The notes under the pieces were generated by a model. It searched no databases, was not told where the DNA came from, and saw only the letters and a program-made list of their open reading frames with translations. A stretch of DNA of 64,000 nt from positions 1 to 64,000 of the forward strand of contig CACPKQ010000003.1 in assembly GCA_902634455.1 (NCBI GenBank), written 5' to 3'. A program made the translations under genes and the position numbers. The stretch comes from an uncultured Pelagibacteraceae bacterium. GTDB lineage: Bacteria; Pseudomonadota; Alphaproteobacteria; Pelagibacterales; Pelagibacteraceae. Below, piece by piece: positions 1-8,440 of the stretch (position 1 is the first letter of the stretch; each line of letters opens with the position of its first letter).

Positions 1-1
1 A

Positions 2-514
2 GGATATATACAAAAAGCTACAATTGGAGGTCATAAAGTCTATCTTCATACTGGAGAATATGACGATGGAAAGATAGGTGAAATTTTTATTGATACTAGT
101 AAAGAAGGAGAGTTGGTTAAAGCGTTAATGAACAACTTTGCTATAGCAATTTCTCTTGGATTACAATATGGAGTTCCGCTTGACGAATTTGTAAGCGCTT
201 ATGTGGATACTAAATTTGAACCTTCTGGAAAAGTACTTGGTAACGATAGAATTTTAAGTGCCACATCAATTTTAGACTATATTTTTAGAGAACTAGCAAT
301 TTCTTATTTAAACAGAGAGGATCTAGCACATACCCCCTCGATTGGAGGAATAGATAAACTAGCGGATGATAGATCAGAAGAAATTAATGATGATCAAGAC
401 AAATTTTTAAAAATAGTTAAAGATATTAGTAGCAAAGGTTTTTTAAGAAGTAATTACAAAAAAAAATTGGTTGATTTATCGGATATTAGAATAAATTTAA
501 AACGTAAAAAGTAA
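2..514 (+). CDS. nrdJ: Adenosylcobalamin-dependent (class II) ribonucleotide reductase, C-terminal part
   Basis: This reductase makes deoxyribonucleotides using vitamin B12 instead of oxygen. Only the C-terminal 170 codons are in the window; the reading frame is open from base 2, so the gene starts upstream. The visible part carries the NrdJ C-terminal core ([28 protein letters not shown] and [17 protein letters not shown]). A TTG at 113 is internal, not a start, because conserved sequence continues in frame upstream of it. It ends 4 bases from the convergent aspS stop, with only a T-rich run between. The B12 dependence is typical of SAR11, which needs cobalamin or its precursors. Confidence 0.95.
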   Translation, partial: GYIQKATIGGHKVYLHTGEYDDGKIGEIFIDTSKEGELVKALMNNFAIAISLGLQYGVPLDEFVSAYVDTKFEPSGKVLGNDRILSATSILDYIFRELAISYLNREDLAHTPSIGGIDKLADDRSEEINDDQDKFLKIVKDISSKGFLRSNYKKKLVDLSDIRINLKRKK

Positions 515-518
515 ATAT

Positions 519-2300
519 TTATTTTTTTTTTAACAATAAGTTTAGTTCTTTTAATTGTTCTTCACTTACATTGGATGGTGCATTCATCATTAAATCTTGA
601 GCATTTTGATTCATAGGAAACATAGTTACTTCTCTTATATTTTTTTCTCCAGCTAAAAGCATTACTATACGGTCTATTCCGGGTGCTATCCCTCCATGAG
701 GTGGTGCTCCATAACTTAATGCATTAATCATTCCTGAAAATTTTTCATCAACAGATTTTTTGTCGTAACCTGCAATTGCAAATAGTTTGTACATCAATTC
801 TGGTATATGGTTCCTTATTGCTCCTGAAGATAATTCAGTTCCATTACAAACGATATCATATTGGTATGCTTTTAATTCCAATGGTTTTGATAAGTTTAAA
901 TTATTGATATCACCTTGTGGCATTGAAAATGGGTTGTGGCTAAATTTAATTTTTTTACTTAACTCATCTTTTTCAAACATGGGATAATCTACTATCCAGC
1001 AAAAAGCATATGAATTATCATCAATAAGATTTAAATCAGTTGCAATTTTCTGTCTTGCTGTTGAAAGAATTTTTTCTACTTCATTAACATTTCCACAGGA
1101 TAGAAAAATACTATCGCCTTCTTCTGCAGAGGTAATTTTCATTATTTCTTTGATCGCTTCTGAAGGAAAAAATTTACCTATCGGACCTTTTCCGATCAAT
1201 TCTTTATCTTTAATAATAGTAAAATATGCTAGACCGGATGCACCTTGTTCTTTTGCCCAATTATCAATGTTATCAAAGAAACTTCTTGGTTTATTCTTGG
1301 TATTTTTTGTAATAATAGCTCTTACTATAGAACCTGATTTAACCATTTTTTTAAATATTTCAAATTTAACATCATTTCTTTGTAAAACATTTGTTATATC
1401 GTGTATTAAAAGTGGGTTTCTCAAGTCAGGTTTATCAGTTCCATACTTTAACATTGAATCTGAATATTTTATTCTAGGAAATTTTGTGTAAAGTATTTTT
1501 TTATCTGAAAATTTTTTAAAAAGATTAACCAGCAATTTTTCAACAACTAAAAAAACATCTTCCTGTTGAACAAAAGACATTTCAATATCAAGTTGATAAA
1601 ATTCACCTGGACTTCTATCTGCTCTAGCGTCTTCATCTCTAAAACATGGTGCTATTTGAAAATATTTATCAAAACCTGAAACCATTATTAATTGTTTAAA
1701 CTGTTGAGGTGCTTGTGGAAGTGCATAAAATTTTCCTGGGTTTAATCTGCTTGGAACTAAAAAATCCCTTGCACCTTCTGGGCTTGAAGAAGTTAAAATG
1801 GGTGTTTGAAATTCAAGAAATCCTAATTTTTCCATTTCTGATCTTATAAAGGAAATTATTTTAGATCTTAAAATAATGTTATTATGAATTTTTTTTCTTC
1901 TTAGATCTAAGAATCTATATTTTAATCTAATTTCTTCTGCATACTCTTGATCACTAAATACTGGTAATGGAAGCTCTTTTGTTGAACCTAACAATTCAAA
2001 AGAAGAAATTGATATTTCTATCTCTCCAGTTTTTATTTCTAAATTTACAGTATCTTCACTTCTCTCAACTACTTTTCCATTAATCTTAATTACAGTTTCT
2101 AAAGGTAGTTTTTCTAATTTATTAAAATTAGAATTATTTTTATCAATAACGCATTGGGTAATGCCGTAATTATCTCTTAAATCTATAAATAAAAGGTTTC
2201 CGTGATCTCTCTTTTTATTTATCCAACCAGATATAGATATGCTCTTATTTTTTTCTTCTTTTGTGATTTCGCCGCAAGTATGTGTTCTAAATTTGTTCAA
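519..2300 (-). CDS. aspS: Aspartate--tRNA(Asp/Asn) ligase
   Basis: Charges tRNA(Asp) with aspartate in the cytoplasm. The 593 residues give the usual bacterial class IIb layout: OB-fold anticodon domain (about 1-110), class II catalytic core with motif 2 FRDEDARADRSPGEF near residue 220, a GAD insertion domain (about 290-410) and motif 3 GGIAPGIDRIV near 540. The loop RDHGNLLFIDLRD (about 31-43) carries a His at the position that in the Pseudomonas enzyme is associated with relaxed tRNA specificity, so a non-discriminating enzyme working with GatCAB is likely; this part is inference. It is 7 bases downstream of hda and probably in the same transcript. Confidence 0.97.
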   Translation of the reverse strand: MNKFRTHTCGEITKEEKNKSISISGWINKKRDHGNLLFIDLRDNYGITQCVIDKNNSNFNKLEKLPLETVIKINGKVVERSEDTVNLEIKTGEIEISISSFELLGSTKELPLPVFSDQEYAEEIRLKYRFLDLRRKKIHNNIILRSKIISFIRSEMEKLGFLEFQTPILTSSSPEGARDFLVPSRLNPGKFYALPQAPQQFKQLIMVSGFDKYFQIAPCFRDEDARADRSPGEFYQLDIEMSFVQQEDVFLVVEKLLVNLFKKFSDKKILYTKFPRIKYSDSMLKYGTDKPDLRNPLLIHDITNVLQRNDVKFEIFKKMVKSGSIVRAIITKNTKNKPRSFFDNIDNWAKEQGASGLAYFTIIKDKELIGKGPIGKFFPSEAIKEIMKITSAEEGDSIFLSCGNVNEVEKILSTARQKIATDLNLIDDNSYAFCWIVDYPMFEKDELSKKIKFSHNPFSMPQGDINNLNLSKPLELKAYQYDIVCNGTELSSGAIRNHIPELMYKLFAIAGYDKKSVDEKFSGMINALSYGAPPHGGIAPGIDRIVMLLAGEKNIREVTMFPMNQNAQDLMMNAPSNVSEEQLKELNLLLKKK

Positions 2301-2307
2301 TTTACAC

Positions 2308-2964
2308 CTATAAAATTTCTTTTATTGTTTTAAAATCAATTGGTTTCTTTTTTTTTAAACTTAATTCATCAATCTTATATATAAAATCAGATATTTTACC
2401 ATATGATCTATCAATTCTTTTAATTATAAAATCAATAAGTTTTTTATCTACTGCAATTTGTCTGTCTGAAAAATTTTTTAATATTATAGCAAACATTAAC
2501 TCATCATCAGGGCTATCAATTTTTGCAAATAAACAATTCTTAGATCTAGATTTTAAATCATTCAATAAAAAATTCATTTCATTAATTGGTTTCAAAGAAT
2601 TGATTAATAAATATTTATTTTCATTATCAATTAAATTAAACAATGAATATAGTAGTCTTTCGTCTGTATTGTTTTGAAAATTATCTAATATAATATTCTC
2701 ATAAAGCTTGAATTCCTTTAAGTTTTCATTTTTCAACTCATTTTCATATATTTTTTTTGTTTTATTTTTTTTATAAAAAATATTAGCAAGATGAGTTTTT
2801 CCGCATGATTTTTCTCCATATATATTAAGTATATTTTTTTCCCATCTTGGCCATTTTTCTATCAACTCAAAAGCAAAAAAATTACTTTTACTTACAAAAA
2901 AATCATCATAATTAAAATTTTGTTTTTGGTTAAACTTTAATAGCAATTGATTTAAATCCTTCAT
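2308..2964 (-). CDS. hda: DnaA-like regulatory protein HdaA
   Basis: A short AAA+ protein (about 218 residues) related to DnaA domain III but without the DNA-binding domain. In alphaproteobacteria HdaA, together with the sliding clamp, promotes hydrolysis of DnaA-ATP and so limits replication initiation. A Walker A-like segment YGEKSCGKTHLAN lies near residue 52. The C-terminal lid region contains SDRQIAVDKKLIDFIIKRIDR-type sequence. I chose the ATG at 2964, which overlaps the TGA of the upstream DUF2066 gene as ATGA and follows TTTGGAG; a TTG at 2976 would add four residues. The canonical alphaproteobacterial neighbourhood (DUF2066, purM/purN) supports the call. Confidence 0.85.
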   Translation of the reverse strand: MKDLNQLLLKFNQKQNFNYDDFFVSKSNFFAFELIEKWPRWEKNILNIYGEKSCGKTHLANIFYKKNKTKKIYENELKNENLKEFKLYENIILDNFQNNTDERLLYSLFNLIDNENKYLLINSLKPINEMNFLLNDLKSRSKNCLFAKIDSPDDELMFAIILKNFSDRQIAVDKKLIDFIIKRIDRSYGKISDFIYKIDELSLKKKKPIDFKTIKEIL

Positions 2965-4037
2965 TTTATGCTCCAAATTTTTGAAGAAGTATCCAATTTA
3001 ATTCCGGTATTTTCAATCTCTTGTATAAATTTCTTTGGAGTACTATTATAAATTATTTTATAAATTGTATTTTCATTTGAAAAATAATCAATGTAGTAGT
3101 GTGACACTAGATCTAAGTTTAAAATTTTTTTTTCAAACTTTTGAATTAGTTTATAGTTCTTGGAATCTATCGAAAGTGTAAGCTGTAACTTAATAGAAGT
3201 ATTTATTTGATTAATTTTTTTCCATCGATCTTCATAACTTTTTTTTAATTTTTTTATAATTTTTGTTAAAGAATCTTTTTCATCAAAATTTACCCCTGAA
3301 AATACCTGATTAGATATAAAAAGATTATTATTAAAATTTATCTTAGAAAGTGTCTTTAATTTATCGTTATTTTTAAATAAAATGATAATTATGTAATCTT
3401 CAAGATCATACTTTGATATAATTTCATTAAAATTATATTCTTCAATATTATTTATGTTTTTTTTTATAATATTAATGTCTTCTATATCTTCATTTGGAAC
3501 AATATATTTTAATAAATAATGTTTTTCGTTTTTTTTATTCCAATCTAAATAAAAAGGATTTTCACTGAATAGAAATAATTCATTTTCTTGTGAATCTATT
3601 AAAATTGGCATTACAAACAATATTTTTTCTTTTGGAATTGATGGAAAAATATTATTCTTTTCAAGAAAATCTCGAACTTCTTTTTTGTTAAAATTCACAT
3701 CAAATTTAGCAAAATATTTATTGTCAATAAATTTTTCATCAATAATTGAAAAAGATTCAATAAGACTCTTTACTACCTTTAAGTCAGCTTTATATAAGTT
3801 AAAATTTTCATCAGAAATAGTAATTTTTGTTATCAATTCTTTAAAAGCCAATACAAAAGCTCTTTCAATAATATTTTTTTTATTAAAATTAATTTCATAA
3901 GGTTCTGAGATTTCCAAATTTTTAACTTTGTAATCATTTGCATATAGATTGTCTGTAGAAAACTTAATAAAAAAAACAAACAAAAATAAAATAATTATAT
4001 AAGATCTATACCAATGAAATATATTTTTTTGAAACAT
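2961..4037 (-). CDS. DUF2066 domain-containing protein (probable envelope protein)
   Basis: 358 residues with one N-terminal hydrophobic segment (about 10-33, YIIILFLFVFFIKF) that could be a signal anchor or signal peptide, so most of the protein is probably periplasmic. The rest (FVLAFKELITKITISD, then KKEVRDFLEKNNIFPSIP and ILFVMPILID) matches the general pattern of DUF2066, a family of unknown function commonly sitting between purM and hda in proteobacteria. It overlaps hda by 4 bases (ATGA), so the two are translationally coupled. The purM relic lies just upstream on the other strand. Family assignment rests on pattern and context, not on a search. Confidence 0.7.
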   Translation of the reverse strand: MFQKNIFHWYRSYIIILFLFVFFIKFSTDNLYANDYKVKNLEISEPYEINFNKKNIIERAFVLAFKELITKITISDENFNLYKADLKVVKSLIESFSIIDEKFIDNKYFAKFDVNFNKKEVRDFLEKNNIFPSIPKEKILFVMPILIDSQENELFLFSENPFYLDWNKKNEKHYLLKYIVPNEDIEDINIIKKNINNIEEYNFNEIISKYDLEDYIIIILFKNNDKLKTLSKINFNNNLFISNQVFSGVNFDEKDSLTKIIKKLKKSYEDRWKKINQINTSIKLQLTLSIDSKNYKLIQKFEKKILNLDLVSHYYIDYFSNENTIYKIIYNSTPKKFIQEIENTGIKLDTSSKIWSIK

Positions 4038-4048
4038 AAGTAATAATA

Positions 4049-4258
4049 ATTAATAAACTCACTCTAACATATGAAAAAAGTGGAGTTAATATGAAAGCTG
4101 CTGATAGATTTGCTAATTTTTTATCTTTAGAGACTGGAAAAACTAAAAAAAATAGGAAATTTAATAGCATTGGTGAGTTTAGTTCAATTAATAAAATACC
4201 TAAAAAATTTAAGAATCCTCATCCAGCTACTATTACAGATGGTGTGGGCACAAAATTT
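4049..4258 (+). pseudogene. purM: Truncated remnant of purM (phosphoribosylformylglycinamidine cyclo-ligase), N-terminal about 65 codons
   Basis: An open frame reads TYEKSGVNMKAADRFANF, then GKTKKNRKFNSIGEFSSINKIPKKF, then NPHPATITDGVGTK. This follows the order of PurM N-termini: the SYKDAGVD-like start, the G-G-FG segment, and the invariant TDGVGTK substrate loop. Normal PurM is about 345 residues, but similarity stops at TDGVGTK (about 4255) and the frame then runs into the end of convergent ndk. No ATG precedes the conserved start; an ATT at 4049 is the best candidate and the first ATG (4091) falls inside conserved sequence. No purN follows. This looks like a deletion scar that removed most of purM and all of purN. 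Confidence 0.75.
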
Positions 4259-4266
4259 ACCCAAAG

Positions 4267-4282
4267 GCAATTTGTAAATTGC
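4267..4282 (-). terminator. Hairpin after ndk
   Basis: GCAATTTGTAAATTGC is a perfect inverted repeat just beyond the ndk stop codon. On the minus strand it is followed by CTTTGGG and then T-rich sequence, so it may end ndk transcription. It lies at the junction with the purM relic. The U-tract is poor, hence the modest confidence. Confidence 0.35.
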
Positions 4283-4285
4283 TAT

Positions 4286-4696
4286 CTACTCTTTGAAGAA
4301 AAAATTTATTTCAGTTTTAGCATTTTCAGAGCTATCTGATCCGTGAACAGAGTTTTTGTCAATTGAAATGCCATATTTTTTCCTTATAGTTCCTTCTTCT
4401 GCTTTTATTGGGTCTGTAGCACCCATTAATTTTCTATTTTCAACAATGGCATTTTCTTTTTCAAGTACCATAACTACTATGGGGCCTGATGAAAGATACT
4501 CACATAAATCATTATAAAAGGGTTTCGACTGATGTATTTGATAAAACTTTTCTGCTTCCGATTTTTCTAATTTAACTTTTTTTTCCTTAAAAATATTAAA
4601 TCCATTTTTTTTAAATTCATTTTTTATTTCTTCAGATAAATTTCTTTCTACAGCATCGGGTTTAATAATTGATAAAGTTTGTTCTGAGTTACTCAT
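4286..4696 (-). CDS. ndk: Nucleoside diphosphate kinase
   Basis: Balances nucleoside triphosphates by moving the gamma phosphate through a phospho-histidine. The protein has about 136 residues, the family's usual length. It shows the N-terminal TLSIIKPDAVERN strand and the active-site block NSVHGSDSSENA, with the catalytic His in HGSD. I chose the ATG at 4696: it overlaps the upstream aminopeptidase stop (ATGAGTAA) and has GGAGGAA 4 bases upstream. A longer start at 4711 would lie inside that ribosome-binding site. Confidence 0.97.
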   Translation of the reverse strand: MSNSEQTLSIIKPDAVERNLSEEIKNEFKKNGFNIFKEKKVKLEKSEAEKFYQIHQSKPFYNDLCEYLSSGPIVVMVLEKENAIVENRKLMGATDPIKAEEGTIRKKYGISIDKNSVHGSDSSENAKTEINFFFKE

Positions 4697-6155
4697 AGTT
4701 TTCCTCCACAAATTTATTTAAAAGTCTAACTCCAAAACCAGTGGCACCAACTGGATTCAAATTACCCGCCATTTTTGAAAATGCCATTCCGGCTATATCA
4801 AGATGTGCCCAAGAAGTTTTGTTTATAATAAATCTTTGTAAAAACTGTGCTGCTGTAATAGAGCCTGCACCACCAGAATAATTTATATTTTGCATATCTG
4901 CATTTTTTGAATTCATAAGTTTATCGTAATTTTTATGGAGTGGTAATCTCCATACTTTTTCATCAACTTTCTCTCCAGCATCAAAAATTTGTGTTGAAAG
5001 TTTATCATCATTGGAAAAAAGTCCAGCATATTCTGTTCCTAAAGCAACTACCATTGCACCAGTTAAAGTTGCTAAGTCAATCATAAATCTAGGTTTAAAT
5101 TTTTTTTCGGTAAAACTTAATGCATCAGCTAAAACTAATCTTCCTTCCGCATCAGTATTTAATATCTCTATAGTTTTTCCACTATAAGATTTTACAATAT
5201 CTCCTGGTCTTTGAGCGTTTCCACCAGGCATATTTTCGACTAGCCCTACAACTCCAATAGCATTTACTTTTGCTTTTCTTAGAGCAAAATTTTTCATTAA
5301 TCCTACTACGACTGCTGAACCTGCCATATCATATGTCATATCTTCCATAAATCTTGCTGGCTTTAAAGATATACCACCAGTGTCAAAACAAACACCTTTA
5401 CCTACAAATGCAAGTGGTTTTGAATTATTTTTTATTCCTTTCCATTCCAATGTTACTAAATAAGAACCACAAACACTTCCTTTGCCAACTCCTAGCAATG
5501 CATTCATTCCAAGTTTTCTCATTTTTTTTTCGTTATAAACTGTGATCTTTAGTCCATACTTATTTAACTTAATTAATCTTTTTACATATTCATCTGGTGT
5601 CAAAACATTTCCTGGTTCAGAAACTAAATCTCTAGAAAATTTTGTTCCTTCAAGAATTGCATCTAATTTAAATTTTAGTTTTTTATCAATGTTATTTTGA
5701 AAAATATTTATTTTAAATTTTTCACTTTTTTCTCGTGAAGACTTGTAAATTTCAAAAGAATAAGATTTTAACTCCATGCCATGAATAAATTCTTCAATCT
5801 TATAATTTTTATTTTCATCATTTAAAGATGGACCAAAAACAGTTACTTCTTCGATAGAATTAACTTTTAAAAAATCAAAAAATTTTGCACCTAATTTTTC
5901 TATTTCATTTGATGATAAATTTTTATTTAACCATATTATAATTAACTTTTTATCTACATTTTGATTAATTGATGTAATTGTCTTTTTTTTTGTAAAATTT
6001 TCATTTTTTTTCAGCTTATCCAATGAAGCTGCTAAAGATTTATCTCCGACAATTTTAGATAATTCGCTAACTTTAGTCGAATTTTTTAAAAAAAATGCAC
6101 TATTTTTGGAAGAACTATTTAAATATTTAGTAAGGTAGTTTATTTTAAGATTCAT
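4689..6155 (-). CDS. pepA: Leucyl aminopeptidase (M17 family)
   Basis: Cytosolic zinc/manganese exopeptidase that removes N-terminal residues from peptides. The C-terminal catalytic domain is complete: VGKGVCFDTGGISLKP with the metal-binding Lys and Asp, DMTYDMAGSA, and the signature NTDAEGRLVLADAL. The N-terminal macro-like domain is lysine-rich and poorly conserved. An in-frame ATG at 6206 would add 17 residues but would leave only 6 bases to divergent lptF; the ATG at 6155 (MNLKINYLTKYLN) leaves room for promoters and is preferred. It overlaps ndk by 8 bases, so the two are coupled. Confidence 0.95.
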   Translation of the reverse strand: MNLKINYLTKYLNSSSKNSAFFLKNSTKVSELSKIVGDKSLAASLDKLKKNENFTKKKTITSINQNVDKKLIIIWLNKNLSSNEIEKLGAKFFDFLKVNSIEEVTVFGPSLNDENKNYKIEEFIHGMELKSYSFEIYKSSREKSEKFKINIFQNNIDKKLKFKLDAILEGTKFSRDLVSEPGNVLTPDEYVKRLIKLNKYGLKITVYNEKKMRKLGMNALLGVGKGSVCGSYLVTLEWKGIKNNSKPLAFVGKGVCFDTGGISLKPARFMEDMTYDMAGSAVVVGLMKNFALRKAKVNAIGVVGLVENMPGGNAQRPGDIVKSYSGKTIEILNTDAEGRLVLADALSFTEKKFKPRFMIDLATLTGAMVVALGTEYAGLFSNDDKLSTQIFDAGEKVDEKVWRLPLHKNYDKLMNSKNADMQNINYSGGAGSITAAQFLQRFIINKTSWAHLDIAGMAFSKMAGNLNPVGATGFGVRLLNKFVEENYE

Positions 6156-6212
6156 TAAATTATTTTTATTATTAATTGAAAAAGTATATATGTATCTAAA
6201 CATCAAAATTCA

Positions 6213-7358
6213 ATGAAAAAAACTATTTATAAAAGTTTTATTTATGATTTTATAAAATTTTTCAGTTTAGCCTTATTTAGCTTAAGCTTAATTGTGTGGA
6301 TAATACAAGCAGTAAACTATTTAGATTTCATATCGGAAGATGGTCATGGTTTCAGAGTGTACTTTCTATATACTTTAATGAATATTCCTAAAATTATTAG
6401 TCGTTTATTAATGTTTGTTTTTTTTCTGAGCTTATTTTACTCAATAATTAAAATGGAAGATAAAAACGAACTTATAATATTTTGGGTTAATGGAATTAAA
6501 AAAATTGAAGTAAAAAGAGTAATTATTACAATTTCACTTTTTTTTCTTATCTTGCAGATAATACTAAATGCTTTAATTACACCTAGATCACAAGATATGG
6601 CAAGATCATTTATAAGGGGATCTAACATTGATTTTTTACCTTCATTAATAAAAGAAAAAAAATTTATTGATATTGTTGAAGGTCTTACAATTTTTATAGA
6701 AGAAAAAAAAGATAATGAAACATTTAAAAATGTTTTCTTAAAGGAAAATACCGGAACAGCATATCAAATAATTTTTGCTAAATCGGGAAAGGTTAAAATT
6801 GAAAATAACAATATTTTTATGATTTTAAATAATGGAAAGCTAATAGATAAAGATGATAAAAATCAAAAAATAATTAGTTTTGAAGAGACTGTTTTTAATT
6901 TGTCAAAATATCAAACAAAAAGTATTACTATGCAAAAAATTCAAGAAGCTGAAACTCTTTTTTTACATAAATGTATTACTTTATTAAATCAAAATAATAA
7001 AATTTTATTAAAAGAATTTAATGATGAAATTGGTCATAACAATAATAGATTGCATTGTAATAGTGCAATGACGAAAAGAATGTATGAAGAATTATTGAAA
7101 AGATTAGCATATCCATTTTACATACCATTGCTAGCTATGATTGCCGCTCTAATTATTTTAAAATCTAAAGAAAGTAAAAACAATAATTTTTATAGGATTT
7201 CTTTATTTTTTATTGGTTTTACAATCATTGTATTTGGAGAAATAGCAGTTAGATATGCTAGCTCAAATTTAACATCTAACTTTAAGTTTTTTATAACACC
7301 AATAATATTATTTTTAACTTTCAATTATCTATTTAATATTAAATCCCAAAAAAATTAA
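6213..7358 (+). CDS. lptF: LPS export ABC transporter permease LptF
   Basis: Inner-membrane half of the LptB2FG complex that extracts lipopolysaccharide and pushes it to the outer membrane. The 381 residues show the family layout: three N-terminal membrane segments (about 12-32, 55-75 and 100-120), a periplasmic beta-jellyroll (about 135-270) and three C-terminal segments starting after RLAYPFYIPLLAMIAALI near 295. It is the first gene of a plus-strand envelope operon and is followed 2 bases later by lptG. LptF and LptG are paralogues; the order F then G is the usual one. Confidence 0.9.
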   Translation: MKKTIYKSFIYDFIKFFSLALFSLSLIVWIIQAVNYLDFISEDGHGFRVYFLYTLMNIPKIISRLLMFVFFLSLFYSIIKMEDKNELIIFWVNGIKKIEVKRVIITISLFFLILQIILNALITPRSQDMARSFIRGSNIDFLPSLIKEKKFIDIVEGLTIFIEEKKDNETFKNVFLKENTGTAYQIIFAKSGKVKIENNNIFMILNNGKLIDKDDKNQKIISFEETVFNLSKYQTKSITMQKIQEAETLFLHKCITLLNQNNKILLKEFNDEIGHNNNRLHCNSAMTKRMYEELLKRLAYPFYIPLLAMIAALIILKSKESKNNNFYRISLFFIGFTIIVFGEIAVRYASSNLTSNFKFFITPIILFLTFNYLFNIKSQKN

Positions 7359-7360
7359 CT

Positions 7361-8440
7361 ATGTTTAAAATTTATCAAAAATTAATTATTACATCATTCT
7401 TAAAATCAATTATAATTGTTTCTTCAATTTTTTTACTTCTTGTCTTTATCCTAAACATATTTGAAGAATTAAATTTTTTTAAAGATATTGATTCAGATAT
7501 ATCTAAACCTATTTTATTAACTGCATTAAACGCACCATCACTTTTATATGAAATCTTTCCATTTATAATTTTAGTAAGTACTCAATTTTTATTTATTAAA
7601 CTTATAGAAAATAATGAACTTATATTAATAAAATCGTATGGAATTAATAATTTAAAAATTGTTTTGATTGTGGCTTCTGTAGCATTTTTTATTGGAGTTT
7701 TTTTAGTTTTATTTTTTTACAATTTTTCTTCAAAATTAAAATTTTTATATTTTGATATAAAGAATGAATATACAAAAGATAATAAATACTTGGCTGTAAT
7801 TACTGAAAATGGAATATGGATAAAAGATGAAATGGAAAACAAAATTAATATAATCCATGCACTTGGAATAAATAAAAATTTTCTTTTAAATGTAAATATT
7901 ACCCAATTTGATAAAAATTTTAATTTTTTAAAATCAATTGATTCTAAAAAAATTGACATATCTAGCCAAAATTGGATTTTACAAAAAAATTTAATCCGCT
8001 TTAATAATTTTGAAAGTGAAAAAATTGAAAATATACAACTAAAATCAAATTTTGACATAAATAAAGTTAAAAGTCTTTTTGAAAATTTGTCTAGTTTAAC
8101 CATGTGGGAACTGGACAAACTTAAACAAGATTTTGAAACTATCGGATATTCAACTTTAGAAGTAAATATTCATAATCAAAAAATAATTTCATACCCTATT
8201 TTTATTGCGTTAATGTCTTTAGTAGCAGCAATTGTAATGATGAATATTAAAGTAAATAAACCTAAAATATTTTACATTTTAATGGGAATTTTACTTTCTG
8301 TAGGAGTATATTATATAAATTATTTTTCAGTACTATTGGGAGAAAACCAAAAACTACCTATATATATTTCAGTATGGATACCCTTATTTTTTATTAGTAT
8401 AGTTTCGTTTATTGGATTGGTTAGGATAAATGAGAAATAG
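7361..8440 (+). CDS. lptG: LPS export ABC transporter permease LptG
   Basis: Second permease of the LPS extractor, partner of LptF. 359 residues with the same plan: N-terminal membrane segments (about 14-32, 60-80, 98-118), a periplasmic domain with ENGIWIKDEMENKINIIHA, and C-terminal segments beginning at ISYPIFIALMSLVAAIVMM near 270. Its 3' end overlaps lptD by 11 bases, which indicates coupled translation of the export path. The ATPase LptB is not in this window. Confidence 0.9.
   Translation: MFKIYQKLIITSFLKSIIIVSSIFLLLVFILNIFEELNFFKDIDSDISKPILLTALNAPSLLYEIFPFIILVSTQFLFIKLIENNELILIKSYGINNLKIVLIVASVAFFIGVFLVLFFYNFSSKLKFLYFDIKNEYTKDNKYLAVITENGIWIKDEMENKINIIHALGINKNFLLNVNITQFDKNFNFLKSIDSKKIDISSQNWILQKNLIRFNNFESEKIENIQLKSNFDINKVKSLFENLSSLTMWELDKLKQDFETIGYSTLEVNIHNQKIISYPIFIALMSLVAAIVMMNIKVNKPKIFYILMGILLSVGVYYINYFSVLLGENQKLPIYISVWIPLFFISIVSFIGLVRINEK

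Noticed and set aside
4091-4339. 82-codon frame as a functional gene
   Set aside because: Its first part is the purM relic and its last part is antisense to ndk, so it is a broken gene, not a new protein.
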